Shown piece by piece: positions 42,871-52,570 of a stretch of DNA of 64,000 nucleotides (its first letter is position 1; each line of letters starts with the position of its first letter). Source of the DNA: Paenibacillus sp. (GTDB lineage Bacteria; Bacillota; Bacilli; Paenibacillales; YIM-B00363). A program made the position numbers and the translations under genes. A model generated the notes under the pieces. It made no database searches and was not told the DNA's origin. It saw only the letters and a program-made list of their open reading frames with translations. The DNA lies in contig NZ_JAPSKE010000001.1 of assembly GCF_031177825.1 (NCBI RefSeq), forward strand, positions 62,001-126,000, given 5' to 3'.

Positions 42871-45417
42871 CTATCGAACCTTGCTTCCGTTCAATGCGCT
42901 GACGCGAATATCCGAGGGAGCGACGGGCGTTCCCTTGCGATTGGACGCGACGATCGTCTTCTTCTCGCCCGGCGCCAGATTGAAGTAATTGTCGGAAAAC
43001 ATCGTATGGTCGATTCCGCACTCCAGCTTCACGAAACGGGCGAATCGATCCGTCGCTACGGAAATCTCGATCTCACCCGGCCGTTCTCTCATCGTCACCT
43101 GCAGCCGGCAAGGCGCGAAACGCAGCTGCTTCTGCTCGGCGAAGAAGAAGTGGTTGTCGTACACATCGTCTCTCGCGCTTCGGATCGCAATGAAGTGGCT
43201 GCGCTTGTCGATGACGCCGAACCGCCATTCGATTTCCGCCGGGGCGAACTCGACGATCGATTTCGAGCCGTTCGGTTCAACGCGGACCGGGTAAGCGCAC
43301 TCATAAGTCGCGTTGCCGAAGCAATTTTGCACGCTCAAGGTCACGGTATCCTCGTATGCTTCGTAGCTGTCGTTCGTCGCCCAGACGGAAATGCGTCCCT
43401 CCTCTTCTTTGAAGGAGAGCAGAATCGGTTGGTAAAATCTGCGAGCGTAGTAATAGGACGCTTTCGGAAATAAGTAATAGTCGATCAAGCTCCAGCTGAT
43501 CCCCGGCCAGCAATCGTTCAACTGCCAGATGAGCGAGCCGCTGTTTTCCGGTTTTCTCCGGCGGAAATGCTCGACGCCGAATTTCAACCCTTCGGCTTGG
43601 CACAGCATGGAAAAATCGATGTATTGATCCAAATCCGTCGGCAGTCCGGAATAGCCGGCCATCGTGAGATCCGCCTTCTCCGGCTCGTAATCCTTGTTTC
43701 GGTAATCTAACTCGAAGTTGCCGTAATACAATTCCGATGCCGGGATGTTCCGGCGCAGCGTCTCCTTCACCGTGCTCCCGTGAATGCCGAATTCGCTGCT
43801 GAATTTCGACGTGTCCTCGGCGTACCGGCGATAAGAGATGCCGTACGGCGACACGTCCATCTTCGACGGCTCCCCGTATTTCCGCGGATACACGTCGCCG
43901 GCCCAAACCGCCCAATTGTGCGTATCCCCTTCGTCGAAGCTGTTCGCGTCGTTGCCGCCCCAAGGAGAACTCGGCCAATACAATCGCGTCGTGTCCAACG
44001 TTCCGAGAAGCTCCGGGATGAGCTCGTGGAAAATTTTCTCCCCGTAAAACCGGTAGTCGCCCCGGTAATACATCTTCTCGCTGTGGATCGCCTGATTTTC
44101 GTTGTTGCCCGCCCAGATCGCGATGCAAGGATAGCTTCGCAGCATCTTCACGTTCGCGACGATCTCCTCGCGGACGTTCGCCATGAACCCCGCGTCGTAG
44201 TCGGGCACCTCGCTGCAGGAGAACATAAAGTCCTGCCAGACGAGCAGACCCTGCCGCGAACATTCGCGGTAAAACGCCGCCTTTTCGTATATCCCGCCGC
44301 CCCACACCCGAAGCATGTTCATGTTCGCCTCGCGGGAGAGCGAGATCAGATCCGCGTACCGTTCGTCCCGGATCGCGCCGATGAAATTGTGGGCGGGTAT
44401 CCAATTCGCGCCCTTCGCGTAGATCGGCTTGCCGTTCAAGACGAACGTAAACCGGGGACCGCCGGTCTCGGAGCGGAGCGCGACTTCGATCGTCCGGATG
44501 CCGGCGTCTTCGACGGCCGTGTCGACGATCCGTCCATCCGCCTTCAACCGGACGTCGAGCTCATACAAGAACGGATTCCCATGATCGAACGTCCACCAGA
44601 GCTCGGGTTCGTCTACGCGGAATCGGAGAGTCGCTCTTCCGTCGACGACCTCGACCTCGTAACGGTCCGTTCGATCGCGGCCTTTGAGCAGTATTTCTGC
44701 GGTAAGGCGAGATTCTCCGCCGTCGAACCGGCCGACCTCCGCATCGACCGCCACCTCCGCCCCGCTAGGCCCGATCGACAGCGTCCGGAAGAACAGGTTC
44801 TCGATCTTCGCCTTGCGAATCAGCTGCAGCCAAGCGTCCTTCCAGACGCCCACCGTCACGACGCGCGGGCTCCAATCCCACGAGAAATTGCACGCGCACT
44901 TGCGCAGCCAAATTCGTTCGTAATTGACCTTGGACCAGAATCGTGACACGTCCTGCTTCTCGGCGTACGCGACGACCGAGTCGAAGCGAACGACGACGAC
45001 GTTGCCGCGATCCTTCAGCTTCCCGGTCAGCTCGGCGACGGCGGGGACGAACATATTTTCGCATACCGCCGCGGATTGTCCATTGACGAACACCTCCGCC
45101 AGCGTGTCGAGGCCCTCGAAGCGCAGGCGCGCGCTGCTGAAGTTCCGACTTTCCGGCGCATCGAATTCCATCCGGTACACCCAAATTTTCCGCTCGATCC
45201 ACCGACAAGCTTGGTCGTTGGTTGAATAAAATGGATCCTCGATGATGCCGTGAGCTAGCAGCGTCGAATGCACATCCCCCGGTACCGCCGCTTCCAACCA
45301 GCCCGATGCTTCGAAGCCTGCCTCGTGTACGGCGTCGGGGATGTCCTCCGCGCGGTCGAACGCTTTGATTTTCCAACGCTCCTGAAGCTTGATGTATTGC
45401 GTCTGATGCGATGCCAT
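42871..45417 (-). CDS. GH2 family beta-mannosidase-like glycosidase
   Basis: An 848-residue cytoplasmic enzyme with the GH2 order: jelly-roll (VPGDVHSTLLAHGIIEDPFY and WIERKIWVYRMEF are typical of beta-mannosidases), Ig-like domain, then TIM barrel. The acid/base Glu is in IWAGNNENQAIH and the nucleophile Glu in SSEFGIHG. The WQLNDCWPGISWSLIDYY segment is also characteristic of the mannosidase branch. It releases terminal beta-linked mannose from imported oligosaccharides. GGAGGGG precedes the ATG. Other GH2 specificities cannot be fully excluded. Confidence 0.9.
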   Translation of the reverse strand: MASHQTQYIKLQERWKIKAFDRAEDIPDAVHEAGFEASGWLEAAVPGDVHSTLLAHGIIEDPFYSTNDQACRWIERKIWVYRMEFDAPESRNFSSARLRFEGLDTLAEVFVNGQSAAVCENMFVPAVAELTGKLKDRGNVVVVRFDSVVAYAEKQDVSRFWSKVNYERIWLRKCACNFSWDWSPRVVTVGVWKDAWLQLIRKAKIENLFFRTLSIGPSGAEVAVDAEVGRFDGGESRLTAEILLKGRDRTDRYEVEVVDGRATLRFRVDEPELWWTFDHGNPFLYELDVRLKADGRIVDTAVEDAGIRTIEVALRSETGGPRFTFVLNGKPIYAKGANWIPAHNFIGAIRDERYADLISLSREANMNMLRVWGGGIYEKAAFYRECSRQGLLVWQDFMFSCSEVPDYDAGFMANVREEIVANVKMLRSYPCIAIWAGNNENQAIHSEKMYYRGDYRFYGEKIFHELIPELLGTLDTTRLYWPSSPWGGNDANSFDEGDTHNWAVWAGDVYPRKYGEPSKMDVSPYGISYRRYAEDTSKFSSEFGIHGSTVKETLRRNIPASELYYGNFELDYRNKDYEPEKADLTMAGYSGLPTDLDQYIDFSMLCQAEGLKFGVEHFRRRKPENSGSLIWQLNDCWPGISWSLIDYYLFPKASYYYARRFYQPILLSFKEEEGRISVWATNDSYEAYEDTVTLSVQNCFGNATYECAYPVRVEPNGSKSIVEFAPAEIEWRFGVIDKRSHFIAIRSARDDVYDNHFFFAEQKQLRFAPCRLQVTMRERPGEIEISVATDRFARFVKLECGIDHTMFSDNYFNLAPGEKKTIVASNRKGTPVAPSDIRVSALNGSKVR

Positions 45418-45571
45418 CGTTCCCCTCCCGATCGATCTAGCGCTTTGCCTGCCTGTTCGCGATCTTCTCTAATGGTAGAGCGAACGGCGTCGGGGATATA
45501 CGGGGCAATGCTAAACTTTACTGAGAAATTATTATCCTTCTCCGGAACGTTGCGAAACGCTGGGGACCGCC

Positions 45572-46369
45572 TTATCCGAACGTTCTCGACAGCAGCCGGA
45601 GCAGATCGTCGTCGCGAAGCAGCACCGTCCGTCCGTCCGCGCGGAACGTGTCCGCCTCGTTGCAATACCGGCCGTCCGCGAGACGAGTGCTCGTATATTC
45701 GACCTTCATCTCGTACGGTCCTTGCATCGTATAGGGCTTGCAAGCCGACCTGCGGGCGACCGCTTCTTTCACGGCGTCGCCGATCTCCTCGTACACCCTT
45801 CTCGGCGCCTTCAACAAGCCCGCATGTCGGCCCAACCCTTTCTTCGTCTCGTAAGTCCTCACCGTGCCCAGCTGGCGTTCCGCCTCCGCGCAGGTCTTAT
45901 CGTCGCCGGAAACGAACAGCACCGGCACGCCGCGCAGACCGAATAACAGCGCGTCGACGCCGATCTCGCCGATCGGGGCGCCGTTCAGCTCCAGTCCGTA
46001 CACATCCGCCGTGCTGTACGTATGGTCGAGAATCGCCCCCGGCGTCCCCGCCATCCCGTGATAGCCGAGCAGCAGCGCCCCGGCGAACGTCTCGTCGACC
46101 CCCGCGAACCGGTTCGTCATCGGCACCGGGCCGAGAACGTAGGAGGCGGCGGGATGCAGCCGATCGTACAAGAAGTTAAACCCCGTCGCATGAGCGTCCT
46201 TCACGATAATGTCGGTCGCCCCCGATTGAACCAGCGCCTCGACGACGATGTTCACTTCCTCCGTCAGTAGATGCCGCGCTTCCTGGTAGAACGGTTCCCC
46301 TCGCATCGTCTGCTCCCGCAGGGCGATCCCCGCGATGCCTTCCATATCGACGCTGACGTAAAATTTCAT
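45572..46369 (-). CDS. M55 family D-aminopeptidase (DppA-like)
   Basis: A 265-residue zinc enzyme. In Bacillus subtilis DppA the metal ligands are Asp8, Glu10, His60 and His104; the same positions hold Asp8 and Glu10 (VSVDMEGIAG), His60 (KDAHATGF) and His104 (LLGYHGMAGT), with Glu in GEIGVDA following. It cleaves N-terminal D-amino acids, for example from D-Ala-D-Ala of peptidoglycan turnover. It is found here inside a glycan cluster instead of beside a dpp importer. The start ATG 46369 has GAGGAAG upstream. Confidence 0.92.
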   Translation of the reverse strand: MKFYVSVDMEGIAGIALREQTMRGEPFYQEARHLLTEEVNIVVEALVQSGATDIIVKDAHATGFNFLYDRLHPAASYVLGPVPMTNRFAGVDETFAGALLLGYHGMAGTPGAILDHTYSTADVYGLELNGAPIGEIGVDALLFGLRGVPVLFVSGDDKTCAEAERQLGTVRTYETKKGLGRHAGLLKAPRRVYEEIGDAVKEAVARRSACKPYTMQGPYEMKVEYTSTRLADGRYCNEADTFRADGRTVLLRDDDLLRLLSRTFG

Positions 46370-46447
46370 TCGTTTCTTCCTCCTCTTCCTTGGCAAACGG
46401 TATGGGAAAGAGGCCTGCCACGCGAAGGTAGCAGACCGAAGTTGTCG

Positions 46448-47686
46448 TTACTCGGGAAAACGAAAGCGTTGAGGAAACTGCCGATAATCGCTTACGTCGT
46501 ATGGCGTCGACGGCTCCGCCCACGGCGCCCCCGCCTCCGAAAGCAGCTGACCGGCGGCGAACGCCTCCTTCAACGTCGCTTCGATCCCGTGGATGTACGA
46601 ACCGGGCTGATCGTCTCCCGTCGACCGAACCACGAACGCCGGCGGCACCGTTCGAATCAGCCCCGCCGATTCGAAGGCGCCGTTCGCGGCAAGCGTAAAT
46701 CGGCGGGCCGACTCGATCGAGACGTCCAACCGGTCTTCCGATCCTTCGACCGCCCGCATCAAGTTCCGGTACCGACGCTCGAGAATGCTCCCTTCGGCGC
46801 AATCGAAGGTCCGCGTTTCCCCCTTGCTCCATACCGTCACTCGATCGTTATAGTCCCACTCGATCGCGCCTTCGGTTCCCTCCAGTCGAACGCGCTGCGT
46901 CTCGGCCTGGCGCGCGCACAAGGTAACATAGAAGCAAAGCGTCGTTCCGTTGCGCAGCTCGATGCGCATCGAGGTCGTGTCGTCGCTCTCGATCGGGTTG
47001 GCATGGTACATCTCCGCCGTAACGCGGAGCGGATCGGCGCCGCTCCCCTTCCCGTCCGAATCCGAAACGAGCTCCGCCATTTTCAGCATGCTGTAGAGCA
47101 AGTGCGCGGCCGGATTGTGGAACGCGCCGTCCAATACGACGGCTCCGTTCGCTCGGAGCTTACCAGCCCATGGGGTGCGATTGAAGTACGCATGCGTTCT
47201 CGTCAAGAGCGAGAGCCCCTTGATGCTATGAACCCGGCCGATGTCGCCGGACACTGCGGTTCGTTCGATCCGTTCGAGCGCCGAGCGGGACGGAGCGAAG
47301 AAGTTGACCCCGCACAGCTTGCCGGTCCGTCGAGCCGTCTCCGAGATCGCGTCGACGTCTTGGATCATGGCGCTCGGCGGCTTCTCGAGCAGCACGTGAT
47401 AGCCCGCCTCCATCGCGTCGCGGCACATCGGGGCATGGAGCTGGATCGGAGTGCAGACGATGACGAAGTCCGCGCCGGTTTCGGCGGCCAGCATCTCCCG
47501 GTAATCGCCGTACACCCGAAGGCCGCGATCCGCGATCAGCTTCGCCGATTGTTCCGGAACGCGCACGTCGCTCGCGGCGGCCAACCGGAGGACGCCTTCG
47601 TCCTCGAGACGGGTCAGCTCGCGCAAATGGACGTTCCCGAAACCGCCGGTTCCGATTAATAACGCGCTGCGCATGTCCGTCGTCAT
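46448..47686 (-). CDS. Gfo/Idh/MocA family oxidoreductase
   Basis: A 412-residue NAD(P)-dependent dehydrogenase with a Rossmann start (ALLIGTGGFGNVHLREL), the EKPPSA motif in place of EKP, and the C-terminal alpha/beta domain with AFHNPAAHLL. Substrates of the family are mostly sugars and inositols. The start is uncertain: ATG 47686 or ATG 47674, neither with a good ribosome binding site, but both just 3-15 bases after the preceding gene's stop, so translation probably relies on coupling. Confidence 0.85.
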   Translation of the reverse strand: MTTDMRSALLIGTGGFGNVHLRELTRLEDEGVLRLAAASDVRVPEQSAKLIADRGLRVYGDYREMLAAETGADFVIVCTPIQLHAPMCRDAMEAGYHVLLEKPPSAMIQDVDAISETARRTGKLCGVNFFAPSRSALERIERTAVSGDIGRVHSIKGLSLLTRTHAYFNRTPWAGKLRANGAVVLDGAFHNPAAHLLYSMLKMAELVSDSDGKGSGADPLRVTAEMYHANPIESDDTTSMRIELRNGTTLCFYVTLCARQAETQRVRLEGTEGAIEWDYNDRVTVWSKGETRTFDCAEGSILERRYRNLMRAVEGSEDRLDVSIESARRFTLAANGAFESAGLIRTVPPAFVVRSTGDDQPGSYIHGIEATLKEAFAAGQLLSEAGAPWAEPSTPYDVSDYRQFPQRFRFPE

Positions 47687-47689
47687 CGG

Positions 47690-48769
47690 TTAAGCGCTGT
47701 AAATGTGCGGGTTTTGGCGTCTGCACTCTTCCATAACCCACATCTGCTGGCGCACCTGCTCCGGCGTAATTTCCAGCTCGGCGCCCGCCGTCAGGGCGCC
47801 GTGAAGCATTACGTACAGCCGCTCGGTCATGTACCCGAACAAGCTTTGCCCTTCCGGCAGCGACATCGTCCAGTCGCCTTCATGCCAGGTCAGCGTCTCG
47901 CTGCAATACGCGGGCAGTCCGGAGGCCGAGATGAGCGGCTCCCGAATCAATTGCTGCGGCGGCGCTTCCTCGGGCTTGAAATATTTCCATTCCAAGCGAT
48001 CCGCGGTGCCGTGCAATCCGCCGTTCGTGCCTTGAATATTGAAGGAATCCTGCGGGTACGCGCAGCACGACGAAATTTCGATGTCGATCGTCGGCCGCCC
48101 TCGCCCTCGCATAAGGAGCTTGACGTAGTCCTCCGCATCGCCGAACGTGTTGGCGCGGTCCATGATGCAGGTAATCTGCGGCATCGTATCCGTCCCGAAC
48201 AGCTGAAGCGCCTGATCCACGGGATGCGGTCCCGTATTCATCAGATTGCCGCCGTTGTTGCTTTGCAGCGTCTGCCAGTCCCAGCGGCGCGCGAAGCCGT
48301 TCAAGCTGAAGTCGATCTGGACGATCCGGCCCAACACGCCGGAATCGATGACCTTGCGAATCTGTTGGAACGCCGGATGGTACCGCGATTGCTGGAACAC
48401 GGCCAGCAGCTTGCCCGAACGCTTGGACGCCGCGATGAGCTCGTCGACTTCTTCCGGCGATTTCGCCAGCGGCTTCTCGCACAGCACGTTGAACCCGCGG
48501 TTCAACAATTCGAGCGTAATCGGAAAATGAAGATGGCTCGGAGACGCGTTCACGATCAAATCCAACGGCTCGCGCTCGATCATCTCCTCCCAAGTCGCGT
48601 ATGGATTGCAGCCGAACTCTTCGCGCGCGCGCGCTTGGCGGTCCGGAAGAGAATCCGCGATCGCCGCGATGCGGTACTGCTCCGGCAGCTGCACGAGCAG
48701 CTTGCCGTGTATGTCGCGGCCGCTGCGGCCTTGGCCGATAATGCCGACGCGAATCGGAGTGGAAGTCAT
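47690..48769 (-). CDS. Gfo/Idh/MocA family oxidoreductase
   Basis: A 359-residue dehydrogenase. The Rossmann motif is GIIGQGRSGRDIHGKLL; the catalytic Lys sits in NVLCEKPLAKS; GGNLMNTGPHPVDQALQLF carries the conserved His. GAGGGA precedes the ATG. It lies between the AraC regulator and a second, only distantly similar dehydrogenase, implying two successive redox steps or two substrates. Confidence 0.9.
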   Translation of the reverse strand: MTSTPIRVGIIGQGRSGRDIHGKLLVQLPEQYRIAAIADSLPDRQARAREEFGCNPYATWEEMIEREPLDLIVNASPSHLHFPITLELLNRGFNVLCEKPLAKSPEEVDELIAASKRSGKLLAVFQQSRYHPAFQQIRKVIDSGVLGRIVQIDFSLNGFARRWDWQTLQSNNGGNLMNTGPHPVDQALQLFGTDTMPQITCIMDRANTFGDAEDYVKLLMRGRGRPTIDIEISSCCAYPQDSFNIQGTNGGLHGTADRLEWKYFKPEEAPPQQLIREPLISASGLPAYCSETLTWHEGDWTMSLPEGQSLFGYMTERLYVMLHGALTAGAELEITPEQVRQQMWVMEECRRQNPHIYSA

Positions 48770-48786
48770 GGAGGATTCCCTCTTTC

Positions 48787-49689
48787 TTAATTGGATGGGG
48801 TAACGCTTCCGAATGTTTTCTTGTATTCCGTCGGGGTAATCCCCGTTCGCTTCTTAAACGTTCGTATGAAGTGACTTAAGTGCCGGTAGCCGACTTGAAA
48901 GCCGATTTGCGTGATCGTGAGCGAATCGCGGCGAATGAGCTCCATCGCGCGCTCGACCCGCACCTCGTTCACGTAATCGATGAACGATTGGCCCGTCTCC
49001 TTCTTGAACACATGACTGAAATAGGCCGGCGCCATATTCGCGAGATACGCGCCATGCTCGAGCGGAATGTCTTGACTGTAGTTATCGTGGATGTACCGGC
49101 GCACCTCTTCGATCGGCTGCCGGTCCGGCGCCGCGGACCTCCGGTTCTGCGGCCGCCGGCCGATCTTGCGGTACTCGCGTTCGACGACCACCAGCAGCTT
49201 GACCAGCGACAGCCGAATCGAATATTCGTACCCCGGCTCCTTCGCTTCGTATTCCTCTTGCATCTCCTGCAGCAACTGAAGAACGAGCGCCTGTTTCGTC
49301 TTGCCGACGTGCAGCCAGGAATGCGCGGCGGAAGCGCCCCCCGGCGACAAATACGGCTCCAAAGCGTTCTTCATCGGACCGAGCAAGCCGTCCAACACGT
49401 TCGGCGCGAAGTCGATCAACACCAACTCGAAGTCTTTCTCTTCGATGGCGCTGAAGCTGTGTTCCGTGCCGGGCGTAATGATAAACAGCTCGCCTTGGCT
49501 CACCGTGAGCGACTTGCCCATCATCCGATGATTGCACATCCCCTTGCGCACGTAAGCGAGCTGCACATAATCGTGCATGTGCAGCGACTGCTTTAACAAA
49601 TGACTGGAGTAACGGAAAATTTTGAAAGGAAACTCATGGTTCAACTGGCTTCGGGTTTGAAAATACAAGATTCCCTTCTTCTCGTCCAT
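48787..49689 (-). CDS. AraC family transcriptional regulator
   Basis: A 300-residue protein. An N-terminal cupin-like sensor (SQGELFIITPGTEHSF) is followed by a C-terminal AraC HTH pair (LANMAPAYFSHVFKKETGQS and QVGYRHLSHFIRTFKKRTG). It heads the glycan cluster, 17 bases before the first dehydrogenase gene, so it probably regulates its own operon in response to an imported sugar. GGAGAAG precedes the ATG. Confidence 0.92.
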   Translation of the reverse strand: MDEKKGILYFQTRSQLNHEFPFKIFRYSSHLLKQSLHMHDYVQLAYVRKGMCNHRMMGKSLTVSQGELFIITPGTEHSFSAIEEKDFELVLIDFAPNVLDGLLGPMKNALEPYLSPGGASAAHSWLHVGKTKQALVLQLLQEMQEEYEAKEPGYEYSIRLSLVKLLVVVEREYRKIGRRPQNRRSAAPDRQPIEEVRRYIHDNYSQDIPLEHGAYLANMAPAYFSHVFKKETGQSFIDYVNEVRVERAMELIRRDSLTITQIGFQVGYRHLSHFIRTFKKRTGITPTEYKKTFGSVTPSN

Positions 49690-49759
49690 CGCTTCTCCGC
49701 ACCGCCTATCGATCGCCTTTCTTGTAAACTAGCATAGCCGGAACGCTCCGGCAAGAAGT

Positions 49760-50626
49760 TTACGGGGCGACTCGCAAAGACGACAACAGGCTGCGGACGA
49801 ATTGAAAATCATGCTCCAATCGTTCGTACGGAGGGAACGGCGCGTGACATTCGAGCGTCACCCAGCCGGAATAGCCGGTTTCGACCAGAGCTTCGAACAG
49901 CGGACGATGATCGGCTCCGCCTTCCCCCATCCGGCTCTGCAAGAACTTCTCTTGGCCGTGGCGAGTCGTACTCGTGAACGTGCCGGGCGCCCCGACCTCC
50001 GCGACGCGGAGCTCATCCTTCACGTGCACGTGGAATAAGTAGCGCCCCAGCTGCAGCACCGAATCCCGCCCGTAGTCGGTATCCGTAATATACATATTGC
50101 CCGCGTCATGGATCATGCCGACGTTGTCGCCCTCGATCATGCGAAGCAGCCGCAGGCTGCTCTCTACGGTTTCGACCAAGGAATCGTTGTGGATTTCCAT
50201 GAGCACTCGAATGTGATGCTTCCTCGCTTCCTCCGCGCATAAGCTCACCCAATGAGCCGCCTTGGCGTAATGATACTCGTTCGCCAGGAACGCGTTCGGT
50301 CCGCCGGGGAAGATGCGGATCATGCCGGCGCCGAGATGACCGGCGATGTCGAGCAGCCGCTTGAATTCGTCGAAGCTCTTCCGCGCCTCGCCATCGCTTG
50401 CGTCCGAGAAGCCTCCGACGTACCCCGCCAGCACGGGGATTTCCAAATCCAAGCTTCGAGAGAGCGCCTGAATCTCCTTCACTCTGGGCAAGCTGGTTCC
50501 CGCCGAGAGATGCGGTTCCCGCACCGCGATTTCGATGCCGTCCATCCCGAGCTTCTTCGTCAGTTGCATCGCTTCCTGAATGCTGTGCTCGATGAGCACG
50601 CCGCTGAACGCCGCGAATTTCATCAT
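49760..50626 (-). CDS. Sugar phosphate isomerase/epimerase
   Basis: A 288-residue xylose-isomerase-like TIM barrel. Metal-site strands are visible as ILAGY-type VLAGYVGGFSDA, IRVLMEIHNDSLV, NVGMIHDAGNMY, LFHVHVKDELR and WVTLECHAPF, giving the usual Glu/Asp/His/Glu set. ATG 50626 overlaps the stop of the upstream dehydrogenase gene as ATGA. It resembles IolE/IolI-type enzymes that act on inosose or keto-sugars. Confidence 0.88.
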   Translation of the reverse strand: MMKFAAFSGVLIEHSIQEAMQLTKKLGMDGIEIAVREPHLSAGTSLPRVKEIQALSRSLDLEIPVLAGYVGGFSDASDGEARKSFDEFKRLLDIAGHLGAGMIRIFPGGPNAFLANEYHYAKAAHWVSLCAEEARKHHIRVLMEIHNDSLVETVESSLRLLRMIEGDNVGMIHDAGNMYITDTDYGRDSVLQLGRYLFHVHVKDELRVAEVGAPGTFTSTTRHGQEKFLQSRMGEGGADHRPLFEALVETGYSGWVTLECHAPFPPYERLEHDFQFVRSLLSSLRVAP

Positions 50627-51660
50627 CTGCTACCGCCTTCCTTCCCGATTTCGATTTCCGCGCCGGCCGCTGCGCTCTCGTAGATCGCTTCGACCAGTCG
50701 CACGGCGCGCCATCCGTCCCATCCGGTGATTAACGGCTTCATGCCCGTCTCGATCGACGTCATTACGTCGATGAGCTGGCTTTGGTGATAATCCGAGACG
50801 ATGCTCCTGGGATCGGACACGCCCCCGTACGATTCTTTCCGCGTCCAGTTCGGTTCGTCCCAGCCGGGGACGGACCATCGCACGATCGAGGTGCCTTCCA
50901 GCTTGATCGTGCCCTCCTCGCCGTAGAGCGAGATCGTCGCCGCGTACCCGGGCCGAATGCTGGTCGAGGCCATGATCGTGCCGAAGGCGCCGCTCCCGAA
51001 CGTCAGGATGGCGAGCCCCATATCCTCGGCTTCCATCCGATGGGTCAACGTGGCCGTCTTCCCGTACACCGTGCGGACGTCGCCGGCGAACCAGAGCAGC
51101 AAGTCCAGGCAGTGGATCGCCTGGTTCATGAGCACGCCGCCGTCCTCCGCGATCGTCCCCCGCCACTCGGCGCTGTCGTAATACGCTTGGCTGCGGTAGA
51201 ACGGAAGCGTCACCTCCGCCAGCAGCAGCCTGCCCAAGGCGCCTTCGTCCAGCACGCGCTTAATCAGCTGGTTGTTCGCTTCGAACCTTCGCTGGGAGAT
51301 GACCGACAGGGTCAGCCCGCGCGATTCGGCGGCTTCCGCCAACGCGCGCGCGTCTTCCGCGGTCATGGCGATCGGCTTCTCCAGCACGAGATGCTTGCCG
51401 GCCGCAAGCACTTCATGTCCGATCGAAGCGTGGCTTCCGCTCGACGTCGTCACGCATACGATGTCGACGTCGGTTCGGCGCAGCAGCTCGCGATAATCGG
51501 TCGTCCAGTCGCAGCCCGCCTTCTCCGCGGCGGATTTCGCCTTGCTCTCGGATCGGCTCGACACGACGGCGAGAACGGCGTCCTCGATCTGTCGAATGGC
51601 TTCCATGTGCATGTCGGCCACGCTGCCGCAGCCGATGAGCCCGAAGCGCCATTGCGCCAT
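50623..51660 (-). CDS. Gfo/Idh/MocA family oxidoreductase
   Basis: A 345-residue dehydrogenase: Rossmann motif GLIGCGSVADMHMEAI, catalytic Lys in HLVLEKPIAMT, and GGVLMNQAIHCLDLLLWF with the conserved His. AAGGAGGTG lies inside the end of the preceding gene, 7 bases before ATG 51660. Flanked by two isomerase/epimerases, it probably oxidises a sugar or inositol that they rearrange. Confidence 0.9.
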   Translation of the reverse strand: MAQWRFGLIGCGSVADMHMEAIRQIEDAVLAVVSSRSESKAKSAAEKAGCDWTTDYRELLRRTDVDIVCVTTSSGSHASIGHEVLAAGKHLVLEKPIAMTAEDARALAEAAESRGLTLSVISQRRFEANNQLIKRVLDEGALGRLLLAEVTLPFYRSQAYYDSAEWRGTIAEDGGVLMNQAIHCLDLLLWFAGDVRTVYGKTATLTHRMEAEDMGLAILTFGSGAFGTIMASTSIRPGYAATISLYGEEGTIKLEGTSIVRWSVPGWDEPNWTRKESYGGVSDPRSIVSDYHQSQLIDVMTSIETGMKPLITGWDGWRAVRLVEAIYESAAAGAEIEIGKEGGSR

Positions 51661-51664
51661 CGGC

Positions 51665-52516
51665 CTACACCTCCTTCAGCAGCGCCTTCAGCGCGTCCAA
51701 CGTCATCCGCGTGCCCGTCATGCGGCTCCCGCCGTCGGGGACGAAATGCGTCTCGATCGTGAACAAGCCGTCGTATCCGTCCGCTGCGAGCGCTCTCAAC
51801 TGCGCCACGACCCGCACGTCTCCGGAGCCCAACGGAACGCAGCGCGATGTCCCTTCCGATCCGACGTAAGCATCCTTCAAGTGCACATGGCTGAGACAAT
51901 CCTTGACCGACTCGTACCCTGCCGGATAGGCTTCCCTCCGGGCGTACGCCTCGTTGCCCGGATCCCACAGCGCGCGCAGCGCCGGGGAATCGACCGAGCG
52001 GACGAGCGCCGCCACTTCTACGGCTACGCCGCCGTTGCAGGACGGTTCGTTTTCCAACAAGAGCTCCACGCCCGCCTCCCCCGCGATGCCGGCAGCACGC
52101 CGCAGATGGCTGACGATCTCCTCCGTATGACGCTCCGGATGCTCCTCTCTCCAGAAGGAGAAGATGCGGATTCGCTTCGTGCCCAGCAGTTTCGCGATCT
52201 CGATCACGCGGTTCAGCTTCTCGAAGTGGGCCTCCACGTCTTCTTCCGCATTGCCGAACGTATCGCCCGCGGCTACGGGTCTTCCCGGATCCAACGCGCA
52301 CTTGAACAACGGCGACGCGAGCGCCGAGACGAACAGTCCTCTGGCCTCGACCTCCCGGCGAATCGCACTCGCTTCTTCGTCGGTCAGATTCGCGGCGTTG
52401 CGCCCGTTCACGACCCGAATTTCTACATGCGCAAGTCCTTGCTCCGTAGCCCAATCCAGCGCTTCCTCCAAGCGGTCGGACACTTCGTCCGTCAACACGC
52501 CAACTCTGTCCATCAT
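51665..52516 (-). CDS. Sugar phosphate isomerase/epimerase
   Basis: A 283-residue TIM barrel. Seen: GVELLLENEPSCN, LRALWDPGNEAY, LSHVHLKDAYVG and LFTIETHFVP, the four metal-site strands. ATG 52516 is preferred because AAAGGAG lies 11 bases upstream and MMDRVGVLTDEVS is a typical start; the open frame extends 56 codons further without similarity. It is the first gene of the three-gene operon. Confidence 0.88.
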   Translation of the reverse strand: MMDRVGVLTDEVSDRLEEALDWATEQGLAHVEIRVVNGRNAANLTDEEASAIRREVEARGLFVSALASPLFKCALDPGRPVAAGDTFGNAEEDVEAHFEKLNRVIEIAKLLGTKRIRIFSFWREEHPERHTEEIVSHLRRAAGIAGEAGVELLLENEPSCNGGVAVEVAALVRSVDSPALRALWDPGNEAYARREAYPAGYESVKDCLSHVHLKDAYVGSEGTSRCVPLGSGDVRVVAQLRALAADGYDGLFTIETHFVPDGGSRMTGTRMTLDALKALLKEV

Positions 52517-52561
52517 CGCCGATTCGGCTCCTTTCGTTCCTTTACTTCGTTTCACATCCCT

Positions 52562-52570
52562 ACTATAGCA
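52562..52570 (-). promoter_or_regulatory. Extended -10 promoter candidate for the isomerase operon
   Basis: On the minus strand TGCTATAGT combines TATAGT (5 of 6 to consensus) with the TG extension. It is 46 bases from the ATG at 52516. No clear -35 is visible, which an extended -10 does not need. The rest of the 288-base divergent gap up to 52804 holds no other firm signal. Confidence 0.45.

Noticed and set aside
43780..44946. Long open frames on both strands inside the GH2 gene
   Set aside because: The GH2 frame carries both catalytic glutamates and the family domains; the others are shadows.
47705..48790. A 361-codon plus-strand frame opposite a dehydrogenase gene
   Set aside because: The minus-strand frame has the Rossmann and EKP motifs; the plus-strand product is compositionally a shadow.
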